From: JBDIVL01 sp039794405
GTDB taxonomy: Bacteria > Planctomycetota > Brocadiia > Brocadiales > Brocadiaceae
NCBI GenBank assembly: GCA_039794405.1
Contig: JBDIVL010000070.1
Coordinates: 1-13,845 of the forward strand
DNA: 13,845 bases
Direction: 5' to 3'
Below are positions 6,901 to 13,845 of the stretch, piece after piece. Position 1 is the first letter of the stretch. Every line of letters begins with the position of its first letter. The notes beneath the pieces are model-generated. The model ran no database searches. It had not been told where the DNA came from and saw nothing but the letters and a program-made list of their open reading frames with translations. A program made the translations under genes and the position numbers.

Positions 6901-9063
6901 TCAATGAGAAATTTCGTCCGAACCACGAGAAGGTTTGTCATTTGGCATAACAATTTGTGAGAGATCTGCTATCTTTTGTGAATACAATTCATTGATTTTT
7001 TTCATAAGTGAAAGTCTGTTGCTGCGAATCTTCTCATCTTTAACATTCACAAATACCTTATCAAAAAAGGCATGGACAGGTTTGGCAAAGGTATCGCAGT
7101 ATTCTTGAGATGCCTTTTCATATTCTTTGTCATCCGTAAATTTCTGAATTTCAGTCGCTTTGTTTTTGTAAATCTCCCATAATACTTTTTCCTCCGTTTC
7201 CACAAGCAGCATTTCGTCTACCGGACCGGTACTATCTGCCTTTTTCCCTATATTAAATGTTCTTTCAACAACAACAACCAAGTCCGCCCACCATTCCTTT
7301 TCCGAAATGTCCGATAAAACCTTTAACCTTTGCAAGAAGTTGTGGATGTCATCAAATCCTATTCCTGCATTCAGGACAGCGTTTACAAGGTCATAACGGT
7401 ACCCTCTCTCTATATTTATCTGGAATAATCTGTCCCGAAAAAATTCTTTTACATCCAGGATTAATTTTTCAGGTATCAATTTATGTGGAATAGGTATCTC
7501 CGTTTCTGAAAACAATGGAAGGAGATTGAGAGACCGGTAGAGAACTTCTTTCAGTTCCAGAATTAATTTATGTTCTTCCAGTATGCGGATAATGCCGTAA
7601 GCATGCCGCCTGAGAGAATAAGGATCCTGTGAGCCGGTAGGAATCAGTCCCAGGGCAAAACAACTTGATATCGTATCAAATTTATCGGCCAGGCCTACTA
7701 TCACACCAATCTTTGATGAAGGGATTTTATCTGCGGCATAGCGGGGCATATAATGTTCAGCAATTGCTAATGCAACAGACGGCTCCTCGCCATCCCATCC
7801 TGCATATTCCCGTCCCATTACTCCTTGCAATGATGGAAACTCACCCACCATTTGCGTAAGCAAATCAGCCTTGCATAAGAACGCCGAGCGTTTCACAAGC
7901 GCAATATTGATGTCAAGCTTGTTCATAATATGTAATCTCGTTGCTATCCATGCAGAAAGTTCAACAATCCTGTTTACCCTATCATAATAATTTCCTAATT
8001 TTTCAAGGAAGACGAGATTTTTCAAATCTTCTACTCGTTTTCCAAGGGGAACCTTCCTGTCCTCTTTCCAGAAAAATCTGGCATCGGAAAGCCTTGCTTT
8101 TAATACGCGCTCGTTACCCTGAATGGTTGTATGCGCATTGCTTTCATTACGATTAAGCACTGCAATAAATTTATTGACAAGCTTTCCATCACTTTTTTTA
8201 ATTGGAAAGTATCGCTGATGCTGTTTCATAGCCGTTTCTATAACATCAGCCGGTATATCAAGAAATTCCTCATCAAAACTACATTCAATTGCATTGGGGT
8301 ATTCTACGAGATTCGCCACTTCATCCAACAACTTTTCATCGTCAGGAGCCGCACCATGCGGTGCCATAAGCTGTTGTATTTTTGTATTCAGTGTCATACG
8401 TCGTTCATGCATATCAACGACAACTTTTTCCTGTTTCAGCAATCGTTTGTACAGGTCCAGATCGGCCATTGGTACCTCAATCTTTTTTCCAGACAAGAAA
8501 GGATGCCCAAAGACAAACCGGTCAGCCTTAATACCATTGATTTCAAGAGAAACGACTTTATTATCAAACAGGGCAAGAAGTGATCGTATGGGACGGGCAA
8601 AAAACAAACTGTTCCCTTTCCATTTCATTGATTTCTGGAACGAGATATTCTTTATAATTTCAGCTAAAATTCCTGGCAAAATATGCAGTGTCTCCTGACC
8701 TTCAATCCTTTTAACTGCAAAACAATATTCTCCCTTTGGAGTCTTTTTTATCTGAAGGCTGTTGATATCGATGCCCTGTGACCTGGCAAAACCGATACCC
8801 GCCTTTGTCGGATTCCCTGTTTCATCGAAGGCAATTGCTGCAGAAGGACCCTGAACTTCTTCTGTTGTACTTTCCTGCCTTTCCGGTAAACCCTTCACAA
8901 ATAATGTTAGTCTTCTCGGAGTACCAGTACAATAGAGAGATTCTATCTCCAAACGGTGCTTTTCCGCCTGTTCTGTAAAGAGTGTCTTTATTTGATTCAG
9001 TGCTGGAGCAATATAACTGGCAGGAATCTCTTCGGTGCCAATTTCAAAAAGCAAATCAGTCAT
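6901..9063 (-). CDS. glyS: Glycyl-tRNA synthetase beta subunit
   Basis: This 720-residue protein is the tRNA-binding beta subunit of the bacterial alpha2beta2 glycyl-tRNA synthetase, which charges tRNA-Gly in the cytoplasm together with GlyQ. It opens with the family signature LLFEIGTEEIPASY (4-17). Other matching blocks are DIPADVIETAMKQHQRYF (269-286), NERVLKARLSDARFFW (317-332), LTQMVGEFPSLQGVMGREYA (402-421) and GSQDPYSLRRHAYGIIRI (477-494). A DALR-type anticodon-binding domain covers about 600-690. The length is slightly above the usual size. Odd: glyQ, normally directly upstream, is absent; the upstream side is 454 bp of non-coding DNA and then a divergent gene. The start codon has no Shine-Dalgarno sequence. 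Instead the leader ends with a repeat-like sequence one base before the ATG. A possible promoter is at 9148-9177. Confidence 0.96.
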   Translation of the reverse strand: MTDLLFEIGTEEIPASYIAPALNQIKTLFTEQAEKHRLEIESLYCTGTPRRLTLFVKGLPERQESTTEEVQGPSAAIAFDETGNPTKAGIGFARSQGIDINSLQIKKTPKGEYCFAVKRIEGQETLHILPGILAEIIKNISFQKSMKWKGNSLFFARPIRSLLALFDNKVVSLEINGIKADRFVFGHPFLSGKKIEVPMADLDLYKRLLKQEKVVVDMHERRMTLNTKIQQLMAPHGAAPDDEKLLDEVANLVEYPNAIECSFDEEFLDIPADVIETAMKQHQRYFPIKKSDGKLVNKFIAVLNRNESNAHTTIQGNERVLKARLSDARFFWKEDRKVPLGKRVEDLKNLVFLEKLGNYYDRVNRIVELSAWIATRLHIMNKLDINIALVKRSAFLCKADLLTQMVGEFPSLQGVMGREYAGWDGEEPSVALAIAEHYMPRYAADKIPSSKIGVIVGLADKFDTISSCFALGLIPTGSQDPYSLRRHAYGIIRILEEHKLILELKEVLYRSLNLLPLFSETEIPIPHKLIPEKLILDVKEFFRDRLFQINIERGYRYDLVNAVLNAGIGFDDIHNFLQRLKVLSDISEKEWWADLVVVVERTFNIGKKADSTGPVDEMLLVETEEKVLWEIYKNKATEIQKFTDDKEYEKASQEYCDTFAKPVHAFFDKVFVNVKDEKIRSNRLSLMKKINELYSQKIADLSQIVMPNDKPSRGSDEISH

Positions 9064-9064
9064 G

Positions 9065-9082
9065 GTAGAGACGCACGATATG
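9065..9082. repeat. Half copy of a GTAGAGACG palindromic repeat
   Basis: GTAGAGACGCACGATATG starts one base upstream of the glyS start codon (on the opposite strand). Its first nine bases are the same as the arm of the full palindrome at 13381-13409 read on the minus strand (GTAGAGACG). The matching second arm (CGTCTCTAC) is missing here, so this looks like a truncated copy. It replaces the place where a ribosome binding site would lie. Confidence 0.4.
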
Positions 9083-9147
9083 TTTTTTGCTAAACCCTTT
9101 TAAAATGTTGCGGGTATCAACAATCAACCTGAAAAGTTTCCTATGGA

Positions 9148-9177
9148 ATCATAATTAAAATTGCTGTGGCCGGTCAA
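9148..9177 (-). promoter_or_regulatory. Candidate sigma-70 promoter for glyS
   Basis: On the minus strand TTGACC (9177-9172, 5 of 6 consensus) is followed after 18 bases by TATGAT (9153-9148, 5 of 6). Transcription would start near 9141 and give a leader of about 78 bases before glyS. This is a sequence match only. Confidence 0.45.
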
Positions 9178-9357
9178 TATAACGGTACAATCAGCTTTCG
9201 ACAATATCTCTTTTGAAAGACATCATGAGGAAATATTAATCAGTTAAACGAAATATTGCAATAAAAAAATAGGGTTCATCATAAGCTAAGCAGTTTTTGT
9301 TCCTCTTCAATTTGTGTTGGTAAATGAAAATTCCTGTACAGTATTAATTATACCCTC

Positions 9358-9385
9358 TTGACATTAATTCATTACTTGGTAAAAT
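9358..9385 (+). promoter_or_regulatory. Candidate sigma-70 promoter for the yhaM-like/rnr genes
   Basis: TTGACA (9358-9363, perfect -35) and TAAAAT (9380-9385, 5 of 6 of the -10 consensus) are separated by 16 bases. Transcription would start near 9392, leaving a leader of about 125 bases before the ATG at 9518. Confidence 0.5.
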
Positions 9386-9413
9386 CCTACAGACTTTCTT
9401 TCCGATAATAATA

Positions 9414-9435
9414 TGGGAAAAAATGAATTTCCCAC
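9414..9435 (+). other. Leader hairpin upstream of the yhaM-like gene
   Basis: TGGGAAA (9414-9420) and TTTCCCA (9429-9435) form a perfect seven-base stem with an eight-base loop. It would lie some 20 to 45 bases into the mRNA from the promoter at 9358-9385. No T-run follows, so attenuation is unlikely; it may stabilise the 5' end. Confidence 0.3.
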
Positions 9436-9517
9436 AACTGATAGTTCCAATTTGTTCTCATAAGAAGATTCACCGAAGCATCGAAAACGGTAATACTATA
9501 TAAGCCGGTAGTTTAAA

Positions 9518-10462
9518 ATGCCAAGAAAATACATAACCAATCTAAAAAGCGGTGAACTTGTAGAAGACATCTTCCTTGTATTAAAAAAGGAAATTAGGGA
9601 AACAAGAGAAAAAAAACCATACCTCAATCTGCAATTAGCAGACAAATCCGGCCTTATTGACGCAAAAAAATGGGATGCAACGCCACAAATTTGCAACAGT
9701 TTCAATAAAGATGGGTTCATAAGAATAAAAGGGGTTGTCGAAACGTTTAACGGCAGCATGCAAATTAAGATTACAGAAATCAGCCCCGTTGCAGATGCAC
9801 AAGTCAAAATGGGGGAGTTCATTCCCTGTACGGAAAAAGATATCCCTCAAATGATGAATGAACTCAGGCAGATTATCAAAACGATTCAAGACCCTTACCT
9901 CTCAAAACTGTTACACGCCTTTTTTTCCGATGAGTCCTTTTGCAAAGTATTCTCCATAGCACCCGCTGCCACACAGTACCATCACGCCTTCCAAGGAGGA
10001 TTATTGGAACACATACTTTCCGTCGCCAAACTGGCAATGAGTTTTTCAACGCATTATCCTATTATAAAACGGGATTTATTAGTCACCGGGGTCATTTTCC
10101 ATGATATCGGGAAAATACGGGAGTTATCGTGTGATCGCAGCTTTCAATATACCGATGAGGGGCAACTTACCGGACATCTCATCTCCGGCATCCTTATGAT
10201 CAACGAAAAAGCCATGAAAATAGATGGATTTCCACCTGACCTGCTTAACGTCCTCTTCCACTTAATACTAAGCCATCATGGTGAATATGAGTGGGGTTCC
10301 CCGGTAAAACCCGGAACACCTGAAGCCATAGCCCTGCATCATCTTGATAATCTTGACGCGAAGGTACATGCTGCAGCAAAGGCAATAAACGAACATAAAG
10401 ACACAAACAGCTCATGGACAGAATACATTAAAATGTTCGAGCGCAGGCTTTATAAAAAATAA
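9518..10462 (+). CDS. yhaM: YhaM-like 3'-to-5' exoribonuclease (OB-fold plus HD domain)
   Basis: The 314-residue product has the two-part layout of Bacillus YhaM/CBF1: an N-terminal OB-fold nucleic-acid-binding domain (about 10-95, with GLIDAKKWDA and GFIRIKGVVE strands) and a C-terminal HD phosphohydrolase domain (about 150-295). Metal ligands expected in the HD domain are visible: H165 in LLEHILSV, H195-D196 in FHDIGK, H220 in GHLISG, H253/H254 in LSHHGEYEWGSP and D279 near the end. In the characterised family the protein removes nucleotides from RNA 3' ends in the cytoplasm, using a divalent metal such as manganese. Length matches the family well. The rnr gene follows 176 bp downstream on the same strand, so the two probably serve RNA turnover together. 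No clear Shine-Dalgarno sequence precedes the ATG. The alternative of a nucleotide phosphohydrolase is less likely because of the OB domain. Confidence 0.88.
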   Translation: MPRKYITNLKSGELVEDIFLVLKKEIRETREKKPYLNLQLADKSGLIDAKKWDATPQICNSFNKDGFIRIKGVVETFNGSMQIKITEISPVADAQVKMGEFIPCTEKDIPQMMNELRQIIKTIQDPYLSKLLHAFFSDESFCKVFSIAPAATQYHHAFQGGLLEHILSVAKLAMSFSTHYPIIKRDLLVTGVIFHDIGKIRELSCDRSFQYTDEGQLTGHLISGILMINEKAMKIDGFPPDLLNVLFHLILSHHGEYEWGSPVKPGTPEAIALHHLDNLDAKVHAAAKAINEHKDTNSSWTEYIKMFERRLYKK

Positions 10463-10563
10463 CATCTGCCGAGATTTAGCTTTAAAATGAGGGGAAATTA
10501 TGGCATATTAGCAGAAATTACTTTTCTCTGTATCCTCATCGAAAACAACCTTTAACACAACAC

Positions 10564-10613
10564 AATAACCACAAATAACCATGAATAACTCCTAATAACC
10601 ATAAATAACCAAT
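10564..10613. repeat. Decamer tandem repeat upstream of rnr
   Basis: Five consecutive 10-base units, each beginning AATAAC (AATAACCACA, AATAACCATG, AATAACTCCT, AATAACCATA, AATAACCAAT), fill this stretch, followed by a shorter degenerate AATCCAAT. The period is exactly ten, near one DNA helical turn. It ends 25 bp before the rnr start codon and would form an unstructured A- and C-rich leader in RNA. Function unknown: phased DNA sites, an RNA platform or simple expansion are all possible. Confidence 0.7.
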
Positions 10614-10638
10614 AATCCAATAATGAGAAAAGGACTCC

Positions 10639-12840
10639 ATGAAAAACATGATCGATTCCTCCGACATCCTCCTGTTTATCCGCAGTAAAAAATACAGCCC
10701 GATGACCGCTGCTGAATTGGCAGAACATTTTGAGATCCCTGATGAAGAATATAAAACGTTTTGTAACATTTTACAAGACCTGGAATTCTCCGGTGAAATT
10801 GTCAGAATCAAGCAAAAACAATATGCCATTCCTAAAAAAGTACATCTCCTGGTAGGTACATTGGAATGTAATCCGAAGGGATTTGGTTTCGTCATTCCTG
10901 TGAAAGAAAACGGGGGAGAAGATATTTATGTCAACGAAGAAAATATGGGCTCGGCCATGCACGGGGATCTTGTTGTAGTAAGACTCCCTATAATAACCCA
11001 GATCCCGAAAAGAAGAAAGGGGAAAAGAAGAGGTACATCCGGACAAATCGTTAATGTTTTAAAGCATGTGAATGAATATGTCGTAGGCACCCTCGAAAAG
11101 ACCAAACGGCTGCTGTTTGTTGCACCCGATAATCCAAGACTATTTAAAGACATTTATGTTGCAGAGAATGCCTCAATGAACGCACAACCGGGTGATAAAG
11201 TTGTTACCAGGATTATAGAATGGCCATCCAGACATCTCAACCCGGAAGGAGAAATCACAGAAGTCTTAGGAAAAGAAGGAGAACATAAAGTCGATCTCCG
11301 TTCCATCATGTATCAATTTCAACTACCCCATACCTTTCATGCAAAAATAATACATGAAACAAAGCACATTCCCCTCACTGTTTCCGAAACAGAGATCAAT
11401 AATAGGCTCGACCTGCGTAACAAACTCATTATCACGATCGACCCGGAGGATGCAAAAGATTTCGATGATGCAGTGTCTCTTGAAAAGGATAAACACGGAC
11501 ATTGGCTATTGGGTGTACACGTTGCAGACGTCTCATACTATATAAAACCCGACACGGCTATTGATAAAGAGGCACGATTCCGGGGTACCAGTGTTTATTT
11601 ACCGGGCGAAGTTATTCCGATGCTGCCTGAACTATTATCAAATAATATCTGTAGTCTGAGAGAAGGAGAAGACCGGCTCACCAAAAGTGTTTTAGCAACC
11701 CTTGATCGCAAAGGACATATCATCAAATCAGAGATTAAACACTCGGTTATTCACGTCACGAAACGTCTGACGTATAACCAGGCTACGGCAATTATCAACA
11801 ACGAGATGGGCGTAGAAGTATCTGATGATGTGATAACTTTGTTAAACGACATGGCACAACTTACCCAATTGCTTTTCAAAAACCGTCTGGATCGCGGCGC
11901 ACTGGAACTGGATATCCCGGAGGTCTCCGTTAAACTTGATAAACAGGGTAAAGTTGCGGATGTTGAGAAAGTAGAAAGGGATATTTCGCACAAATTAATA
12001 GAAGAATTTATGCTCCTGGCGAATGAGGCGGTAGCAACATTCATGTACGAAAAGAAAATGCCGCTATTATGCCGGGTACATCCAGAACCGGAAGAAGAGG
12101 ATATGTGGGAATTTGCTAACTTCGTCCGCGGATTGGAACATACAAAAATAGACCCGTTTAAAAGCAAACAACTTCAAAATTTATTGGATAAGGTACGGGA
12201 AAAGCCAGAGGCCTATACAATAAACATGGTGCTTTTAAGATCAATGAAACAAGCGGTCTATGTGGCTGGTGAAGGGAGCCACTTTGCACTTGCGATGGAC
12301 CACTATACACACTTCACTTCACCCATACGCCGGTATCCAGACCTGCTTGTACACAGAATCTTAGACCAGTATTTTTCAGGCGAATTATCGTCTTCCGTAG
12401 TACAAAACCTGTGGAAAACCCATTTGCCCGATTGGGCGAAGCATTCTTCCATGACCGAGCGCAGGGCAGACGATGCAGAAAGGGAAATTATCAAATTAAA
12501 ATTACTTCGGTACTTTGAGGACCGGATCGGGGACATCTTCGAAGGCGTCATCTCAGGCATTCAGGAGTTCGGTTTTTTTGTCCAATTGAATAAATACCTC
12601 CTGGAGGGCCTTGTCCACATCCGGACATTAGCGGATGATATCTACCAGATAGACAAAAAGAATATGGCACTCGTTGGCTCCCGGAGTAAAAGAATGTATA
12701 AAATCGGCGATGTGATAAAAGTAAAGATCTACAAAATAGACTTTTTAAAGAGAGAAATAGATTTTATCCATTGCGAAGAACAAAGGGAAAAGGGCAAAAG
12801 TAAGAAGGCAAAATATACCAAAGAGACAGAGTTGTATTAG
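10639..12840 (+). CDS. rnr: Ribonuclease R
   Basis: A 733-residue RNB-family exoribonuclease that degrades structured RNA from the 3' end, needed for mRNA and rRNA quality control. Domain order: winged-helix-like N-terminus (about 8-65); two cold-shock OB domains (about 68-215; GFGFVIP at 81-87); RNB catalytic domain (about 255-580) with D268, D274, D276 and D277 in DPEDAKDFDDA; HFTSPIRRYPDL (558-569) with arginines expected at the active site; and a C-terminal S1 domain (about 630-715; GVISGIQEFGFFVQL). A short lysine-rich tail ends the protein, shorter than in E. coli. The start is ATG 10639 with AAAAGGA four bases upstream; the in-frame ATG at 10648 would have a spacing of 13 and is the alternative. 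The yhaM-like gene lies upstream, and a tandem decamer array fills the gap between them. A stem-loop overlaps the stop codon. Confidence 0.96.
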   Translation: MKNMIDSSDILLFIRSKKYSPMTAAELAEHFEIPDEEYKTFCNILQDLEFSGEIVRIKQKQYAIPKKVHLLVGTLECNPKGFGFVIPVKENGGEDIYVNEENMGSAMHGDLVVVRLPIITQIPKRRKGKRRGTSGQIVNVLKHVNEYVVGTLEKTKRLLFVAPDNPRLFKDIYVAENASMNAQPGDKVVTRIIEWPSRHLNPEGEITEVLGKEGEHKVDLRSIMYQFQLPHTFHAKIIHETKHIPLTVSETEINNRLDLRNKLIITIDPEDAKDFDDAVSLEKDKHGHWLLGVHVADVSYYIKPDTAIDKEARFRGTSVYLPGEVIPMLPELLSNNICSLREGEDRLTKSVLATLDRKGHIIKSEIKHSVIHVTKRLTYNQATAIINNEMGVEVSDDVITLLNDMAQLTQLLFKNRLDRGALELDIPEVSVKLDKQGKVADVEKVERDISHKLIEEFMLLANEAVATFMYEKKMPLLCRVHPEPEEEDMWEFANFVRGLEHTKIDPFKSKQLQNLLDKVREKPEAYTINMVLLRSMKQAVYVAGEGSHFALAMDHYTHFTSPIRRYPDLLVHRILDQYFSGELSSSVVQNLWKTHLPDWAKHSSMTERRADDAEREIIKLKLLRYFEDRIGDIFEGVISGIQEFGFFVQLNKYLLEGLVHIRTLADDIYQIDKKNMALVGSRSKRMYKIGDVIKVKIYKIDFLKREIDFIHCEEQREKGKSKKAKYTKETELY

Positions 12841-12861
12841 GAAAACATGCATGGTTTTCTT
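12839..12861. terminator. Stem-loop at the end of rnr, between convergent genes
   Basis: AGGAAAAC (12839-12846) pairs with GTTTTCTT (12854-12861), eight pairs including one G-T, around a seven-base loop that itself reads ATGCATG. The left arm overlaps the rnr stop codon. The T-rich right arm and the A-rich left arm would give a weak terminator-like shape in both directions, fitting its place between rnr and the convergent deaminase gene, which ends at 12871. Confidence 0.4.
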
Positions 12862-12870
12862 ATCATGAGA

Positions 12871-13323
12871 TTATTCCACACCGATATCTTCATTCCAAAT
12901 TTCAGGGTTGGATGCAATATAATCAGCAAGCATCCGGATACATTCTTGTGAGTTGAGATCGATCACCTCAACCCCATTTTCCTTCAGCCAATCGATTCCG
13001 CCGGGGAAATTAACGGATTCACCTACAACGACCGTACCAATATTGAATTGACGTACCAGCCCGCTGCAATACCAGCAGGGTGCGAGTGTCGTTACCATAA
13101 TCTTATCACGATAGGTACGCTGGCGCCCCGCCTTGCGGAAGGCATCAGTCTCGCCATGTACCGATGGGTCTCCCTCCTGCACACGCCGGTTGCGTCCACG
13201 TCCGAGCAGCTTCCCCTGGCGGTCAAAGAGGGCAGCACCAATAGGTATACCCCCCTCAGCCAGCCCTTGGCGGGCTTCCTCAATCGCTACTTGTAGCAGA
13301 GTATTATAATAAATATTAAGCAT
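12871..13323 (-). CDS. Cytosine deaminase of the yeast FCY1 type
   Basis: A zinc-dependent deaminase of the CDA/CMP-dCMP superfamily. Counting from the chosen start (150 residues), the metal site is H56-G-E58 (proton-shuttling Glu) and PC83-x-x-C86. The middle and the end follow yeast cytosine deaminase closely: EGGIPIGAAL near the start, GRGRNRR, TTLAPCWYC, VVGESVNF, then a final helix with WNEDIG, as in yeast WFEDIGE. This C-terminal helix, which closes the active site in the yeast enzyme, makes cytosine or a related small base (pyrimidine salvage) the best guess; guanine or creatinine-like substrates remain possible. The frame could open at TTG 13338, ATG 13326 or ATG 13323. GGAG at 13334-13331 is seven bases from 13323 and four from 13326, so I prefer 13323. 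A GH3 hydrolase gene lies upstream; rnr is convergent. Confidence 0.85.
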   Translation of the reverse strand: MLNIYYNTLLQVAIEEARQGLAEGGIPIGAALFDRQGKLLGRGRNRRVQEGDPSVHGETDAFRKAGRQRTYRDKIMVTTLAPCWYCSGLVRQFNIGTVVVGESVNFPGGIDWLKENGVEVIDLNSQECIRMLADYIASNPEIWNEDIGVE

Positions 13324-13347
13324 CATATTTCTCCACAAAAAATTTTT

Positions 13348-13379
13348 ATTGAAAAATCATGCGAAACGTATGATTCAAT
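13348..13379 (-). terminator. Stem-loop between the hydrolase and deaminase genes
   Basis: AATCATGCG (13355-13363) pairs with CGTATGATT (13367-13375) around AAA, with one G-T pair, and after a three-base bulge ATTG (13348-13351) pairs with CAAT (13376-13379). Read on the minus strand the inner stem is followed by TTT, then CAAT, and a further T-run ahead of the deaminase ribosome binding site. It may terminate the hydrolase transcript or structure the deaminase leader. The stem is AT-rich, so termination would be weak. Confidence 0.4.
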
Positions 13380-13380
13380 T

Positions 13381-13409
13381 GTAGAAACATCCCGGTGGGA
13401 CGTCTCTAC
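13381..13409. repeat. Palindromic intergenic repeat, GTAGAGACG family
   Basis: GTAGAAACATCCC (13381-13393) and GGGACGTCTCTAC (13397-13409) flank GGT. Eleven of 13 positions are complementary, and read on the minus strand the other two become G-U pairs, giving a 13-bp stem with a three-base loop. This favours an RNA-level structure from the minus strand. Palindromes starting GTAGAGACG are, as far as I recall, common dispersed elements in several bacterial groups. The first nine bases recur at the glyS start (9065-9073). Confidence 0.6.
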
Positions 13410-13443
13410 GAAAATATGGTTTATTATGAAGTAATTCATTGAT

Positions 13444-13845
13444 TCAGAAATCCCTTAATCCATATCCCTCTGGAAATAACCCGGGCAATTCGATGGGCAG
13501 TTTTCCTGAAGGCCGTAGATGTCCAAATGCCACTTTTGCTACAGCACGAATGGAGGCAGGGGCATTGCCATAAATCGCCATACATGTTGAAATATCCGGA
13601 AATGCAAGGAAATCGTATGGACTTTGCAGGGCGATGACAATAAGAGGTAAATTCTGCAATGATTCAACAAGGCTCACCTGGCCCGGATGTTCCCGAACGG
13701 TATCGGTCGCTACAACAATGATATCGGCTTTTACCGCTGACTCAAGGACATAAGCTATCTCCTGCCTGTTTGGATCAGCACTAACGGGCACAGCATCAAT
13801 CCGTTTCCCATACTCCCGAAAAACTGATTCGAACCCTGCCCAGGA
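13444..13845 (-). CDS. Glycoside hydrolase family 3 (NagZ-like), C-terminal part
   Basis: An open minus-strand frame enters from the right edge and ends at 13444, giving 133 residues of the C-terminal end; the start is outside the window. The visible part is an alpha/beta sandwich, with strands such as DIIVVATDTV and LPLIVIALQSPYD. It closes with YGNAPASIRAVAKVAFG and PSGKLPIELPGLFPEGYGL, both typical of the GH3 C-terminal domain of two-domain beta-N-acetylglucosaminidases (NagZ-type, as in Bacillus). Such enzymes release N-acetylglucosamine from muropeptides. The catalytic nucleophile and its His/Asp partner lie in the N-terminal barrel, which is not visible, so the exact substrate is unproven. 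A beta-glucosidase or other GH3 member is possible. A GTG at 13791-13789 is an internal valine codon, not the start: the frame reads SWAGFESVFREYGKRIDA upstream of it without a stop. Confidence 0.82.
   Translation of the reverse strand, partial: SWAGFESVFREYGKRIDAVPVSADPNRQEIAYVLESAVKADIIVVATDTVREHPGQVSLVESLQNLPLIVIALQSPYDFLAFPDISTCMAIYGNAPASIRAVAKVAFGHLRPSGKLPIELPGLFPEGYGLRDF

Larger units (their letters stand above)
9064..9517. other. Divergent intergenic region between glyS and the yhaM-like gene
   Basis: A 454-bp AT-rich region with no convincing coding frame. It holds a half copy of a dispersed palindrome at the glyS start, one candidate promoter in each direction about 180 bp apart, and a leader hairpin before the yhaM-like gene. 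Nothing I recognise as a T-box or other riboswitch precedes glyS. Confidence 0.45.

Noticed and set aside
8131..8698. Long plus-strand frames inside glyS (134 and 150 codons)
   Set aside because: They are antisense shadows of glyS with low-complexity, unlikely protein sequence and no ribosome binding site.
9064..9147. T-box leader upstream of glyS
   Set aside because: No T-box consensus, specifier stem or terminator is visible, and the predicted leader is too short.
9347..9352. TATAAT on the minus strand as a second glyS promoter
   Set aside because: The -35 position reads GTAATG, a poor match, and it would overlap the better plus-strand promoter.
10564..10613. CRISPR array
   Set aside because: Units are ten bases long without spacers, so this is a simple tandem repeat.
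10536..10895. Minus-strand frame across the decamer repeats and the rnr start
   Set aside because: Its repetitive YLWLL-type residues simply come from translating the tandem repeat.

Overview
The window is AT-rich bacterial chromosome carrying nine protein genes (two cut by the window ends) and no rRNA, tRNA or CRISPR array that I can see. The peptidoglycan genes, the two-subunit type of glycyl-tRNA synthetase, the AT-rich intergenic DNA and the palindromic intergenic repeats suggest an anaerobic Gram-negative-type bacterium. My best guess is a planctomycete of the anammox group (Brocadiales), but this rests on general impression; no marker gene here proves it.

Layout: (1) 1-218 is the C-terminal end of a Kef-type cation:proton antiporter, followed by a stem-loop and about 500 bp of apparently non-coding DNA. 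(2) 771-4547 is a probable two-gene operon: an assimilatory-type molybdopterin nitrate reductase lacking the usual lysine next to its fourth cluster cysteine, then a soluble double-PAS histidine kinase 12 bp downstream. (3) 4736-6118 is murD, outside any cell-wall cluster. (4) 6119-6900 is a repeat-rich intergenic region with several inverted repeats and a REP-like inverted pair. It also holds a well-formed 58-residue gene on the minus strand (6466-6642) that is easy to miss. (5) 6901-9063 (minus) is glyS without a neighbouring glyQ. It diverges from yhaM-like and rnr genes on the plus strand (9518-12840), two 3'-to-5' exoribonucleases side by side. Plausible sigma-70 promoters face both ways in the gap. 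(6) 12871-13845 (minus) holds a yeast-FCY1-like cytosine deaminase and the C-terminal part of a family 3 glycoside hydrolase (NagZ-like), separated by two adjacent stem-loops.

Functional links: YhaM-like protein and RNase R form a natural RNA-decay pair. MurD (peptidoglycan synthesis) and the NagZ-like hydrolase (muropeptide recycling) both touch the cell wall but are not in one operon. The reductase-kinase pair is the most likely place for an uncharacterised function: the kinase has no adjacent response regulator and no membrane segment, and the reductase departs from its family at the cluster-to-pterin electron path.

I found no convincing evidence of a wholly new multi-gene system. The best leads are the altered reductase with its kinase, the hidden small gene, and the families of intergenic palindromes, including a half copy abutting the glyS start codon and a decamer tandem array upstream of rnr.
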